The position numbers were made by a program, and so were the translations under genes. A stretch of 27,236 bases of DNA from CAYMST01 sp964393115. Lineage in GTDB: Bacteria > Bacteroidota > Bacteroidia > Cytophagales > Cyclobacteriaceae. The notes under the pieces were generated by a model that saw nothing but the letters and a program-made list of their open reading frames with translations, was not told the DNA's origin and did no database searches. Positions 6,959-15,857 of this stretch are shown here, in pieces. Location: NCBI GenBank assembly GCA_964393115.1, contig CAYMST010000026.1, positions 1 to 27,236 on the forward strand. Direction: 5' to 3'. Each line of letters begins with the position of its first letter. The stretch's first letter is position 1.

Positions 6959-8581
6959 ATGTTTAGAATGAAAAATTTTATTGCTTGTCTCACCATTATT
7001 TTTTCTCTGAGTGCCAGTGCACAATCTATTTGGTTTGATCGAGATTATTATCACCGCATCGACAGACTAGACCAATTTAGTTCAGTTGGTACTTTCAGCA
7101 CTGTGAAACCCATGTCACGACAACTGGTGAGAGAAATGTCAAGAGGGAAAGACGAATTTTTATATCGTGATAATAGCCCATTTTCCGATAGCAATAGATC
7201 GGATAAACCATTGTTAAAGTGGTTCTATAAGAACAAGACTGACTTATTAAGCGGTCGAAACGATAACTATGAGATATCTGTGCGCCCAATATTGTATTTT
7301 TCATATGGACGAGAAAGCATAGATAACCAGAATTTAACGTTGTCCAGAAACACAAGAGGAGTAAGGGTATTTGGGAGTATTGACAATAAGATTACTTTTT
7401 CTTCTCGATTTACTGAAAACCAAGTTCGTTTTCCAGGCTATATGTCAGAATTTAATGGAGGCCGTTATGTAATCCCTAACCTAGGGTTCTGGAAACGCTT
7501 CGGCACAGACGGTATAGATTACTTTCAGGCTGCAGGTCATTTCGCTTTTAAACTAACGAAGAGTGTTACAGCTGAATTTGGGCAGGATAATCACTTTTAT
7601 GGTAATGGCATTCGGTCGCTGGTTCTGAGTGACTTTGGTAACTCTTTTCCTTACCTGAAGCTCACCACCAATGTTGGTAAGGTTAAATACACCAATTTGT
7701 TTGCTCAACTGACGGCCACTACCTTCGGCGACGGATTAGGAACCTTCGGAAATACCAGGTTTCCAACTAAATATATGGCCCTACATCATCTATCTGTTAA
7801 TATTGGCTCAAAATTGAATATAGGGTTATTCGAGTCCATCATTTATCATCGAGGAGATAGCTCTAGAAGTGACTTAGAGTTGGCTTATTTGAACCCACTG
7901 ATTTTCTACCGAGCTGTAGAGCAAGACCAAGGCAGTCCGGATAATGCAGCCATTGGATTCGATTTTAAGTGGAAGCTGACAAAGAATATTCAGACATATG
8001 GTCAGTTATTTGTAGATGAGATGGTCTTAAGCCGTTTGTTTGATGGTCAGGGATGGTGGGGAAATAAAGTGGCCTATCAACTTGGAGCTAAATGGTTCGA
8101 TTTCTTGAAAGTTCAGAATTTGGACATACAACTAGAGTATAATTTTGCTAGACCATATACCTATGCGCACGCCGATAACCTGACTAACTATACACATTAT
8201 GATCAGTCACTTGCTCACCCGTTAGGTGCCAACTTCAATGAGTATTTAGCGGTGCTCCGATATAAATGGCGCGATAAATTAATGGTAACGGCTCAAGTCA
8301 TGCTGGCCAACAAGGGACTTGATGATTCTGATAATAACTTTGGTGGTGATATTTTTAGGTCTTACGGTGATGTAGCTCCCAACAGAGAGATTGGCAATCA
8401 CCAAGGACAAGGGGTTTCTACTAATATCGCCTTTGCGACAGTTCGAATGTCTTATATGCTAAGGCACAATTTGTTTGTTGATTTGACTTTGAATCAACGT
8501 CATTTTGGTGAGCAAACCAAATCAACATTTGCGAACCTAGGTTTACGCTTAAATCACCCGTTTTCATCCTTTATTTTCTAA
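6959..8581 (+). CDS. Wzi/RemB-like outer-membrane beta-barrel protein
   Basis: A 540-residue secreted protein. The signal peptide is clearest from Met4 (6968, MKNFIACLTIIFSLSASAQS), so the true start may be 6968 rather than 6959. The mature part is rich in aromatic amphipathic strands, with short blocks such as RGVRVFGSIDNKITFSSRFTEN, AEFGQDNHFYGNG, NLGLRLNHPF and a C-terminal Phe, as in an outer-membrane barrel. The general pattern resembles the Caps_assemb_Wzi family and the Flavobacterium protein annotated as RemB, linked to capsule attachment and gliding respectively. I cannot decide between these from sequence alone. It lies just upstream of an MsbA-like exporter on the same strand. Confidence 0.72.
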   Translation: MFRMKNFIACLTIIFSLSASAQSIWFDRDYYHRIDRLDQFSSVGTFSTVKPMSRQLVREMSRGKDEFLYRDNSPFSDSNRSDKPLLKWFYKNKTDLLSGRNDNYEISVRPILYFSYGRESIDNQNLTLSRNTRGVRVFGSIDNKITFSSRFTENQVRFPGYMSEFNGGRYVIPNLGFWKRFGTDGIDYFQAAGHFAFKLTKSVTAEFGQDNHFYGNGIRSLVLSDFGNSFPYLKLTTNVGKVKYTNLFAQLTATTFGDGLGTFGNTRFPTKYMALHHLSVNIGSKLNIGLFESIIYHRGDSSRSDLELAYLNPLIFYRAVEQDQGSPDNAAIGFDFKWKLTKNIQTYGQLFVDEMVLSRLFDGQGWWGNKVAYQLGAKWFDFLKVQNLDIQLEYNFARPYTYAHADNLTNYTHYDQSLAHPLGANFNEYLAVLRYKWRDKLMVTAQVMLANKGLDDSDNNFGGDIFRSYGDVAPNREIGNHQGQGVSTNIAFATVRMSYMLRHNLFVDLTLNQRHFGEQTKSTFANLGLRLNHPFSSFIF

Positions 8582-8639
8582 GCTTCAGGTTTTCTTAAAA
8601 TGAATACGCTTAATTTGCTGCTTTCATTGATGACCGTAA

Positions 8640-10466
8640 ATGAATACATATTTTAGAATCCTGGGTTACGCCAGACCAATGGGGGTTAATATTCCTCTAT
8701 TTGTCCTTTTTAGCTTCCTGAATGTAGTTTTTTCGTTAGTAAATTTTGCGATCTTAAAGCCTCTGCTTGACGTATTGTTTGGTCTAGACAATAGTGTCGA
8801 TATTCCTGCTAAACTGCCAGCGTTTTATCTAAATGTGGACTACTTAATTGACGTATTCTACTTCTATTTTGGTGTTTTTGTTGAAGAGTTCGGGAAAGGA
8901 GGTGTTTTAGCCTATTTGTGCATTATTGTGGTTTCATCCTCTTTACTGGCTAATCTATTTAGATACCTCGCCGCAATCATTATAGCTATTATTCAGGCTC
9001 GCCTAGTTAGTAACTTACGAAATGCGGTATTTGAAAAAGTTACGGCCTTTCATGTTGGTTACTTTACCGAAAACAGAAAAGGGGACTTAATGACTAAAAT
9101 AATTAGTGATGTTCAAAATATTCATGGTGGTATAATCAAGAGCGTTAAGACGTTTGTCAAGGAGCCAATATTGCTTATTGGATATATGAGTATATTATTT
9201 CATATCTCCACGAGACTTACCCTAATAGCTATTTTCATATTGCCACTATCAGGTTTCGTGATATCAACGATTGCCAAAAAGTTAAAACGTAGAGCAAACC
9301 TAACCATGAGATCTCTTGGAGAGATGACCAATATTTTGGACGAAACGATATCGGGTATTCGCATTATCAAAGGGTTCAATGCAAGCCGATACATCAAGGA
9401 TAAGTTTAGAGAAGAGCAAAAGCAATTTGCTCATCAATCCTATAAATCTGCTGAGAAATTTGATCTAGCCGGTCCTATCTCAGAATTTTTGGGCGTTTCC
9501 GCGGTCATGGCCATTTTATATGTGGGAGGGAATATTGTTTTAGAAAATACTGGAGAGCTATCCCCTTCAGAGTTTATGACTTTTCTGGTCTTCTTTTCAC
9601 AAGTGCTTAATCCAGCAAAAGCTATTTCAGGTAGCTTTAGTTCTATTCAGTCAGCGTTAGTTTCTGGTCAGAGAGTCTTTGACCTAATGGATGAGGAACC
9701 GTTGATAAAAAACAAACCAGACGCCCTTCATACATTTTCTTTTCAACATGAGCTTAAGCTATCGAATTTAGAGTTTGCTTATGAAAAGGAACAGATAATT
9801 AAGGGTATTTCACTTTCCATAAAAAAGGGTATGACGGTTGCTCTTGTTGGACCTTCGGGAGGAGGTAAATCGACTTTAGCGGATATGATACCAAGGTTTT
9901 ATGACCCGCAGTCGGGGGCGATTTACCTAGATGACCATAATATTGCCGATCTCAACATAGAAAGCTATCGTTCGGTTTTCAGTATTGTAACCCAGGAATC
10001 AGTACTGTTCAACGATACCGTTTTTAATAATATCGCTTTTGGAAAGCTCCAGGCTTCTCTAGATGATGTCATTCAAGCGGCAAAAGTGGCGAATGCTCAT
10101 GAGTTTATTAGTAAAATGGATGACGGGTACAATACAATGATCGGTGAACGAGGGGCCAAGCTTTCAGGAGGCCAGAGACAACGATTAAGCATCGCTCGAG
10201 CTGTTTTGAAAAACCCAGAAATACTTATACTTGATGAGGCTACTTCTGCTTTGGATTCGGAATCCGAGAGGCTAGTCCAGGACGCATTAAACAAACTGAC
10301 AGAAAATAGGACTTCCATCGTCATTGCTCATCGACTGAGCACTATTCAAAATGCCGATTTAATCGTCGTTTTGAAAGATGGCATGATAGCAGAGTCGGGA
10401 TCCCATCAGGAGTTACTAGAACTTGGCGGGCTCTATAAAAAGCTGACCGAAATGCAAAGCCTTTAA
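8640..10466 (+). CDS. MsbA-like ABC exporter (fused membrane and ATPase domains)
   Basis: A 608-residue half-transporter that would act as a homodimer in the inner membrane. About six membrane helices occupy residues 18-330. The nucleotide-binding domain follows: Walker A GPSGGGKS (404-411), Q-loop Gln452, signature LSGGQ (508-512), Walker B ILILDE (528-533) and His564 in AHRLST. The catalytic set is complete. This architecture includes lipid A flippase MsbA and multidrug exporters; the long extracytoplasmic loop at about 48-85 (NSVDIPAKLPAFYLNVDYL) is typical of the Bacteroidota versions. Lipid A-core export is plausible because gmhA, lptB and an outer-membrane protein are in the same window, but this remains inference. 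A strong terminator follows. Confidence 0.9.
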   Translation: MNTYFRILGYARPMGVNIPLFVLFSFLNVVFSLVNFAILKPLLDVLFGLDNSVDIPAKLPAFYLNVDYLIDVFYFYFGVFVEEFGKGGVLAYLCIIVVSSSLLANLFRYLAAIIIAIIQARLVSNLRNAVFEKVTAFHVGYFTENRKGDLMTKIISDVQNIHGGIIKSVKTFVKEPILLIGYMSILFHISTRLTLIAIFILPLSGFVISTIAKKLKRRANLTMRSLGEMTNILDETISGIRIIKGFNASRYIKDKFREEQKQFAHQSYKSAEKFDLAGPISEFLGVSAVMAILYVGGNIVLENTGELSPSEFMTFLVFFSQVLNPAKAISGSFSSIQSALVSGQRVFDLMDEEPLIKNKPDALHTFSFQHELKLSNLEFAYEKEQIIKGISLSIKKGMTVALVGPSGGGKSTLADMIPRFYDPQSGAIYLDDHNIADLNIESYRSVFSIVTQESVLFNDTVFNNIAFGKLQASLDDVIQAAKVANAHEFISKMDDGYNTMIGERGAKLSGGQRQRLSIARAVLKNPEILILDEATSALDSESERLVQDALNKLTENRTSIVIAHRLSTIQNADLIVVLKDGMIAESGSHQELLELGGLYKKLTEMQSL

Positions 10467-10544
10467 CTAGACATACGCTTTACGTGCTTCACATAAATGT
10501 GACGTTAAATTATTAAGGTATCTAAGACTTAGTTTTTGAGCAAT

Positions 10545-10586
10545 AAAAAACCCCTGTAAATTCAATGTTACAGGGGTTGTTTTTTT
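10545..10586. terminator. Bidirectional Rho-independent terminator
   Basis: AACCCCTGTAA (10549-10559) and TTACAGGGGTT (10568-10578) form a perfect 11-bp GC-containing stem with an 8-base loop. A T7 run follows on the plus strand (10580-10586) and an A6 run precedes (10545-10550), giving a T tract on the minus strand. It serves the exporter gene and the convergent gene ending at 10609. Confidence 0.95.
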
Positions 10587-10608
10587 ATGACTAGTTTTAA
10601 AAAGCCTC

Positions 10609-12111
10609 TTATACCATGGCTTCTTCGTTGCGCTTTACCATATTCACTATCTCCGACCAGAGTGTTTCATACGGGATTATTTCACTTTCCGTCATTGGAT
10701 CCTCTGCCGTTTTTTCTTCCAGCTTGAGGGCATATTTTTTTCCTTTTTTCTCCATGTCTTGAGCACTGTAGGACTCGGTCATTACCCTTAGTAGTTTGAA
10801 TAACAGCTTCTCCCGAGGGTTTTTACCCGGATCGTTGAGATACTCAAAGAAGTATAATTCAAGACCGCTCATAATTTCAGAGGCCACATCATATTTGCCC
10901 TTCTTAACCTGATCCAAGACTTCGAGTAGAAGTACCGAGGTAAATAAGATTTTATGTGATTTCTTAAACTCCTGACACTTCTGCTTTAATTTTTCAAAAC
11001 GAAGTCCATCGGAGGCATTTTTATCCGGGGTGAGTAAGTTAGTATATCCCCTAAATAGTTTCCATTTTGCTTTAGACCCAGAAGATAACTTGTTGACAAA
11101 AGAATTTTCCTCTACCTCGTTAAGCACCTCATTGGCCAGGTCATATTTCTTTCCATGAAGACAAAGTAGGAAGTAATTCTCCATATGGGCAAACCAGTTT
11201 CTGGAGGTTTTCTCGATATATTTTTTACCCTCTTCTGCTGATTCAATGCCTTTGCTATACTCGTTACTTCTTAAGAAAGCGTATGTTCTGATGAAATGGT
11301 TAAACCGCACGTCAAACCGGTTGGTATTAACTTCTTTCTTTTTTATCTGTTGATCAGCATTATTAATTAGGTCTACAATAGCCTCAAACTCTCCTTTAAG
11401 TTCGAAGTAGAGAATTTTGAGTTTGTAGTAAAGTTCGAAGACATTAAAGGATTTACTCTTTTTCCAAATAGTCTCCAGTTCCTTGACAACCTCTCCCGTC
11501 GACTCAACATTATTTCTTCGAGAATGCAATGATTTGTTGAGTAGCATTCTTTGTACTGCATATCTGTCATTGGCTTCATCTTCCAGCTGGATGACCATTC
11601 GCAACTCTTTGAGCTCGTCGATGATACGAGATAAGTCCGTAGGCTTACAGTTATCAGAATAAATCCACCGAAGAATCTCAAGACAATCAGCAGTTATCTT
11701 ATTGAATTCCCACACCCTACTGATAGCCAAAGCTTTGTTAATTTGCTTCTCTGCCATATCGAACTCTCCGTTTTTAAAAAGAATTCGCGCTTTGTGCACA
11801 AAGTCATGACACTCTTGTTCGTTTTCATGTGTCAGGTTGATTTTACTATCTCTAAAATCAACATAGTACAGGAGGTTATATAGCTTTTGTCTAAGTCGAG
11901 ACTTGAGCATTCGGAAACGTTGGTCAGTGGGGTCGGTTCCGTACATTATATCCGCTGCCTCTTCGTCCGTGACAAATTCTTTGGTCAAAATACCATTGTA
12001 AAGCTGCTGCTCTTTACTTGGGTCTTCGATTTCTCCTGTTAGATCAATCATTGTGATGTTACCTCGTATTCTTGAGGTTACAATGTCTACCAGTTTATTA
12101 AGCTCCTTCAT
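10609..12111 (-). CDS. Large alpha-helical repeat (TPR-like) protein of unknown function
   Basis: A 500-residue, highly charged protein without signal peptide or membrane segments, so probably cytoplasmic. The N-terminal 100 residues contain a block (KEQQLYNGILTKEFVTDEEA, then IMYGTDPTDQRFRMLKSRLR) that could be a DNA-binding-like helical domain. The rest is helix pairs with TPR character, for example ARILFKNGEFDMAEKQINKA (about 108-127) and later repeats around KGKYDVASEIMSGLELYFFE. Proteins with this layout may act as scaffolds or regulators, but I do not recognise a named family and assign no function. It stands alone, with a strong shared terminator behind it and a 567-bp gene-free region before it. 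Confidence 0.8.
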   Translation of the reverse strand: MKELNKLVDIVTSRIRGNITMIDLTGEIEDPSKEQQLYNGILTKEFVTDEEAADIMYGTDPTDQRFRMLKSRLRQKLYNLLYYVDFRDSKINLTHENEQECHDFVHKARILFKNGEFDMAEKQINKALAISRVWEFNKITADCLEILRWIYSDNCKPTDLSRIIDELKELRMVIQLEDEANDRYAVQRMLLNKSLHSRRNNVESTGEVVKELETIWKKSKSFNVFELYYKLKILYFELKGEFEAIVDLINNADQQIKKKEVNTNRFDVRFNHFIRTYAFLRSNEYSKGIESAEEGKKYIEKTSRNWFAHMENYFLLCLHGKKYDLANEVLNEVEENSFVNKLSSGSKAKWKLFRGYTNLLTPDKNASDGLRFEKLKQKCQEFKKSHKILFTSVLLLEVLDQVKKGKYDVASEIMSGLELYFFEYLNDPGKNPREKLLFKLLRVMTESYSAQDMEKKGKKYALKLEEKTAEDPMTESEIIPYETLWSEIVNMVKRNEEAMV

Positions 12112-12678
12112 GTAGTTTTTTAATTGAATAATTCTTTTTCAAGGTGTTTATCAGATTTTCTTGGTGGTAATCGGAATTTACTTACACTCCTCTCAAAGAA
12201 TTCAATCTCTATTTTTTAAAACGAGTCAAGAATTAAATTTTTCGTGAAAAATCATAGTAAAAAATAACCCTTAATTAATCTAGTCTTTTCCTATAATCTT
12301 AGTTTGATAAGAGTAAGTTCGTCGATATCTACGCCTAACTCGTCTATTTCCATCTTAACTAAGAAAACACAAAATCTTACTAAAATTTGCTTAAAGTTAA
12401 ATGATTTAAAGAAAATCATTCAAATTTTTCGTCGAACGCCCGTGGAAAACCTGATAGAAATCGCAGGTAAGCACTACAAACCCTATTGTCGAAAAAAATT
12501 AACTTACAAAATTTCATTTTGTTCACACTTGTTTGATTAAATACTTTATCATTCTTTAAGCGATCTTGTGAAATATTTTGTCGATGTTCTATATACTTTG
12601 GTATTATTAAGGGTTACAAAGTCTTTATATATGTCGAATTCTATATAAATTTGAACTTATCAAGAAATTTTCTTTGGC
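12112..12678. other. Gene-free AT-rich region of 567 bp between divergent genes
   Basis: This stretch separates the divergent helical-repeat gene and the membrane-protein operon. It is very AT-rich. The one open frame (12304-12540, 78 codons) has no coding character and I do not call it. An 11-base sequence TAACCCTTAAT (12265-12275) recurs inverted as ATTAAGGGTTA (12606-12616). A promoter for the downstream operon lies at 12623-12653. A more GC-rich patch at 12430-12485 could mark a small RNA or leader, but I see no convincing structure. Confidence 0.6.
12623..12653 (+). promoter_or_regulatory. Candidate Bacteroidota-type promoter of the 12679-15153 operon
   Basis: TAAATTTG at 12646-12653 fits the TAnnTTTG -7 consensus exactly. 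A TTTA at 12623-12626 stands 19 bases upstream where TTTG is expected, with one mismatch. Transcription would start near 12660, about 20 bases before the ATG. Confidence 0.45.
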
Positions 12679-13038
12679 ATGAAGCGTTATAAACTGGGGT
12701 TCTACGCCATTATTATTGCATACTTCTCTACGTCAGTATATTTCGGTGTAAACATCAACGACATGTTTCGCCAATTTGGTATCGGTGATTTCCTCAAATT
12801 TCTGACCAACTGGGCCATCACGGGACTGATACTACTCTTTGTAGAAATGGCCATTGAAAATATTCACATTTTTTCACTTAATAGGAGTGTGTCTAAAAGC
12901 GAGCGTGAAGTGCTGAAGCTTAGAGCAGAGATTTATGAGCTTAGGAAAGAATTAACTGGCGAAAAAGAAGAAAGTGATACCTTTACTGACGAAAACCATT
13001 TAAACTATACTAGTTCGCCTAAGCAAGAAAATAATTAA
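12679..13038 (+). CDS. Two-TM membrane protein with cytoplasmic coiled coil
   Basis: A 119-residue protein with two hydrophobic helices (about 7-27 and 44-62) joined by a short loop. A charged heptad-like segment follows, with LKLRAEIYELRKELTGEKEE near 83-100, and then a disordered acidic tail. This resembles small LapA-type inner-membrane proteins but lacks a firm family signature, so no function is given. Its stop codon overlaps the gmhA start by one base (TAATG at 13036-13040), which implies translational coupling and a shared operon with gmhA and the YifB gene. Confidence 0.78.
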   Translation: MKRYKLGFYAIIIAYFSTSVYFGVNINDMFRQFGIGDFLKFLTNWAITGLILLFVEMAIENIHIFSLNRSVSKSEREVLKLRAEIYELRKELTGEKEESDTFTDENHLNYTSSPKQENN

Positions 13039-13613
13039 TGATTGAACTAATTAAAGAGCAGCTTAGTGAAGCCAAAGTAGTGCTTGACAAAATTTTAGCT
13101 GACGAACAAATCCAACAAAATATTCATTTAGCTGCACAACTATTTGTTAACTCCATTCAACGGGACGGCAAGATATTCTCTTGTGGCAATGGTGGTTCCA
13201 ACTGTGATGCCATGCATTTTGCGGAGGAGTTGACGGGTAAGTTTCGTGAAGAACGAAAGGCCCTTCCGGCAATTGCAATATCCGATTCAAGTCATATCTC
13301 TTGTACCGCAAATGATTACGGGTTTGAACATATATTTTCAAGGTATGTTGAAGCTCTCGGAAACGAACGAGATAGTATATTGGCTATCAGTACAAGCGGT
13401 AATTCTCCAAATATTATTGAGGCGGCCAAAGTGGCCAAAGCAAAAGGGATGAAGATTGTTGCCTTGACGGGAAAAACCGGAGGTGCTTTAGCAGAGCTTG
13501 CTGATGTCGAGATAAGAGTCGCTCACCAAGGATACTCCGATCGCATTCAGGAGATACACATTAAAGTAATTCACATCATTATTCTTCTCATAGAAAAAAG
13601 TCTTTTCGACTAA
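13038..13613 (+). CDS. gmhA: Sedoheptulose 7-phosphate isomerase (phosphoheptose isomerase)
   Basis: A 191-residue SIS-domain enzyme that converts sedoheptulose 7-phosphate to D-glycero-D-manno-heptose 7-phosphate, the first step of the ADP-heptose pathway for LPS core. The sequence closely follows the known GmhA pattern: FSCGNGGSNCDAMHFAEELT, AIAISDSSHISC, ISTSGNSPN (sugar-phosphate loop), ALTGKTGG and RIQEIHIKVIH. The zinc and catalytic residues of E. coli GmhA (His61, Glu65, Gln172, His180) appear to correspond to His60, Glu64, Gln171 and His179, all present. Asn55 replaces the His usual in GGSHCDAMHF. The related DiaA replication factor is a less likely alternative because the zinc ligands are kept. 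It lies in a tight operon, one base before the next ATG. Confidence 0.93.
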   Translation: MIELIKEQLSEAKVVLDKILADEQIQQNIHLAAQLFVNSIQRDGKIFSCGNGGSNCDAMHFAEELTGKFREERKALPAIAISDSSHISCTANDYGFEHIFSRYVEALGNERDSILAISTSGNSPNIIEAAKVAKAKGMKIVALTGKTGGALAELADVEIRVAHQGYSDRIQEIHIKVIHIIILLIEKSLFD

Positions 13614-13614
13614 G

Positions 13615-15153
13615 ATGTTAGCTAAGACTTTTGGGAGTGCTGTCTATGGTGTTGACGCTTTCCTGATTACTATTGAGATTAATATTAACAAGGGTACTAA
13701 GTTCTTCATGGTTGGTCTCCCAGACTCGGCTGTTAAAGAAAGTGAGCAGCGTGTAGAGTCGGCCATTAAACATCTAGGGTATACTATGCCTAGACAAAAG
13801 GTAGTGATTAACTTGGCTCCTGCTGATGTTCGAAAAGAAGGCTCATCATATGATTTGCCAATAGCACTAGGGGTACTTAAAGCTTCCGGTCAGATTGTTG
13901 CAGAGGATTTGGATCAGTATGTAATCATGGGTGAACTATCCCTAGATGGGATTCTAAGACCTATAAAAGGTGCACTACCAATTGCGATTGAGGCCAGAAA
14001 AAACGGTTTGAAAGGGTTTATTCTCCCAAAAGAAAATGCCTCAGAGGCAGCAATTGTTGATAACCTGGATGTTATTCCTGTAAGCACACTTAGTGAAGCT
14101 ATTGCATTTCTAGACGGAAGTAATGTCATCGAGCCATTGAAATATGATACGAGAGATCTGTTTTATGATGGCATAAACAATATTGAGTCTGATTTTGCTA
14201 ATGTGCAGGGTCAAGAAAATATAAAAAGAGCCTTGGAGATAGCAGCCGCTGGTGGGCATAATGTTATTATGGTTGGGCCTCCCGGTGCGGGTAAGACGAT
14301 GCTTGCCAAACGTTTGGCTTCAATTTTGCCGCCACTATCCCTTCATGAGGCTTTGGAAACCACCAAAATTCATTCGGTGGCCGGAAAGTTACCTGCAGAT
14401 AGTTCGTTAGTAGCGACCCGACCTTTTAGAGCACCTCATCATACCATTTCAGATGTGGCTTTGGTTGGCGGTGGAGGTATACCACAACCAGGTGAAATAT
14501 CTTTAGCGCATAACGGAGTACTATTCTTGGACGAACTGCCTGAGTTTAAGCGAACAGTTCTTGAGGTGATGAGACAGCCTTTAGAAGAGCGGAGGGTAAC
14601 GATATCCCGAGCGCGGCTATCTATAGATTATCCAGCCAACTTTATGCTCATCGCTAGTATGAACCCATGTCCGTGTGGATTTTATAACCATCCCGATAAA
14701 GAATGTGTCTGTGGTCCCGGTACTGTCCAACGTTATTTGAATAAGGTGAGCGGTCCGTTGCTGGACAGAATAGATATACACGTGGAGGTGACACCGGTTT
14801 CTTTTGACCAAATGACTTCAGACCGGAAGTCTGAGAGTAGTCTTGATATACGCGAACGGGTAGAAAAGGCACGTGAAATGCAACAACAACGCTTTGAGAG
14901 CGGAGTAGGAGTACACAATAACGCTATGATGTCAAGCACACTGGTTAAGCAACACTGTGAAATCAATGACGCGGGTAAGGCCTTATTGAAGCGTGCTATG
15001 GAAAAACTTGGGCTCTCGGCGCGAGCATACGACAGAATCCTAAGGGTATCACGTACAATTGCCGACTTAGCTGGATCAGAAGAAATAAAGGTTGAATTTT
15101 TAGCCGAGGCAATTCAATATCGTAGTCTCGACAGAGAAGGCTGGGCAGGCTAA
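13615..15153 (+). CDS. comM: YifB/ComM-type AAA+ ATPase (Mg-chelatase-like)
   Basis: A 512-residue protein of the YifB/ComM family. In naturally competent bacteria ComM is a hexameric helicase that helps branch migration of incoming single-stranded DNA during transformation. The N-terminal Lon-like ChlI domain (about 1-165) is followed by the AAA+ core: Walker A GPPGAGKT (221-228), Walker B VLFLDE (302-307), and the zinc-finger-like cysteines PCPCG...ECVCG (Cys352, 354, 364, 366). A C-terminal Mg_chelatase_C helical domain ends the protein. Length and motifs are complete. It starts one base after the gmhA stop and ends overlapping the convergent HNH gene by four bases. The symbol comM reflects the family; competence of this organism is not shown here. 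Confidence 0.92.
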   Translation: MLAKTFGSAVYGVDAFLITIEININKGTKFFMVGLPDSAVKESEQRVESAIKHLGYTMPRQKVVINLAPADVRKEGSSYDLPIALGVLKASGQIVAEDLDQYVIMGELSLDGILRPIKGALPIAIEARKNGLKGFILPKENASEAAIVDNLDVIPVSTLSEAIAFLDGSNVIEPLKYDTRDLFYDGINNIESDFANVQGQENIKRALEIAAAGGHNVIMVGPPGAGKTMLAKRLASILPPLSLHEALETTKIHSVAGKLPADSSLVATRPFRAPHHTISDVALVGGGGIPQPGEISLAHNGVLFLDELPEFKRTVLEVMRQPLEERRVTISRARLSIDYPANFMLIASMNPCPCGFYNHPDKECVCGPGTVQRYLNKVSGPLLDRIDIHVEVTPVSFDQMTSDRKSESSLDIRERVEKAREMQQQRFESGVGVHNNAMMSSTLVKQHCEINDAGKALLKRAMEKLGLSARAYDRILRVSRTIADLAGSEEIKVEFLAEAIQYRSLDREGWAG

Positions 15154-15650
15154 GCGTTTTGTTCCGAGCTTATCTTGATTTTTTCTTCGTTTTTTTCCTT
15201 AAATCCGTTTTTGTATCGCTTCTTGCGCTCTTTCCAGACCTTGTAATTGTCTTTATTACCCATTTTGAACTGAAAGGCCATGTGCTCGGATGGACTGACC
15301 CACTCGAGGTTTGTTGAATCATTATTTTTAGGGTTGTTATCCAGATGAATAATCATGGAATGCTCCTCAGGAAGAACATTAATGCAAAAGGCAGAAGCCA
15401 CCTCTCTATGCGGGTATATCGTCTTTCGCACGCCATCATCCGCAATGAGATCTAGGAAATAACACTTGCACGCTTTATTCCAGCGTTGGCGCATTACTTT
15501 ACCTTTGATCTTAATTTCCTTCTTAATACCAGAGTGGAATACCTTTCTATCCATACTCCTGATATTGCCTTTGTTTGAAACTTGATAATTTCTGAAACCC
15601 CGTATGGATTTCCACACCTCCTCGATTCGTTCAATCTTTTGTGCCGCCAT
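15150..15650 (-). CDS. NUMOD4 plus HNH endonuclease-like protein
   Basis: A 166-residue basic protein. The N-terminal NUMOD4 motif is clear (EVWKSIRGFRNYQVSNKGNI, about 11-30, followed by RSMDR), and the HNH core follows near 92-121, with His, Asn and Asn in IIHLDNNPKNNDSTNLEWV and PSEHMAF after it. The C-terminus is a Lys-rich tail. Genes of this type are homing-endonuclease relatives found in phages and as stand-alone chromosomal copies. Nothing near it shows an interrupted gene, intron or intein, so it is free-standing. Its TAG stop overlaps the yifB TAA on the opposite strand, and no terminator separates the two. Activity is not proven. Confidence 0.82.
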   Translation of the reverse strand: MAAQKIERIEEVWKSIRGFRNYQVSNKGNIRSMDRKVFHSGIKKEIKIKGKVMRQRWNKACKCYFLDLIADDGVRKTIYPHREVASAFCINVLPEEHSMIIHLDNNPKNNDSTNLEWVSPSEHMAFQFKMGNKDNYKVWKERKKRYKNGFKEKNEEKIKISSEQNA

Positions 15651-15743
15651 GGTTGCCTTTTTTACCCAATGAAGCTGGTAGTAATGAATTTATATATATA
15701 GCTATTCTAAAGTGCTATTCAATTTACGGTGTAGAATGCTCCT

Positions 15744-15806
15744 AAACGTACGTTTTCGATAAAGTAGAGGGAATAGTAAATATTATCATTTTTTTTTCCG
15801 ATAAAG
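15744..15806 (+). promoter_or_regulatory. Candidate operator region upstream of the pullulanase gene
   Basis: A perfect 12-bp palindrome, AAACGTACGTTT (15744-15755), lies 103 bases before the pullulanase ATG. Right after it, CGATAAAG (15757-15764) recurs at 15799-15806, 42 bp away, close to four turns of DNA. These could be sites of a sugar-responsive regulator, but no regulator gene is linked. Confidence 0.3.
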
Positions 15807-15857
15807 AGTTTTCCCGGTGTGACAAGTAGCCTAATTTTAACTTCTTACAAGTCAAAC

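Noticed and set aside
12304..12540. 78-codon plus-strand open frame in the long AT-rich spacer
   Set aside because: No coding-like composition, no ribosome-binding context and no recognisable motif; the Ser/Ile/Lys-rich product fits translated AT-rich DNA.
15819..15857. GTG at 15819 as the pullulanase start
   Set aside because: The added 13 residues are not family-like and overlap a possible promoter region; the ATG at 15858 fits the known N-terminus.
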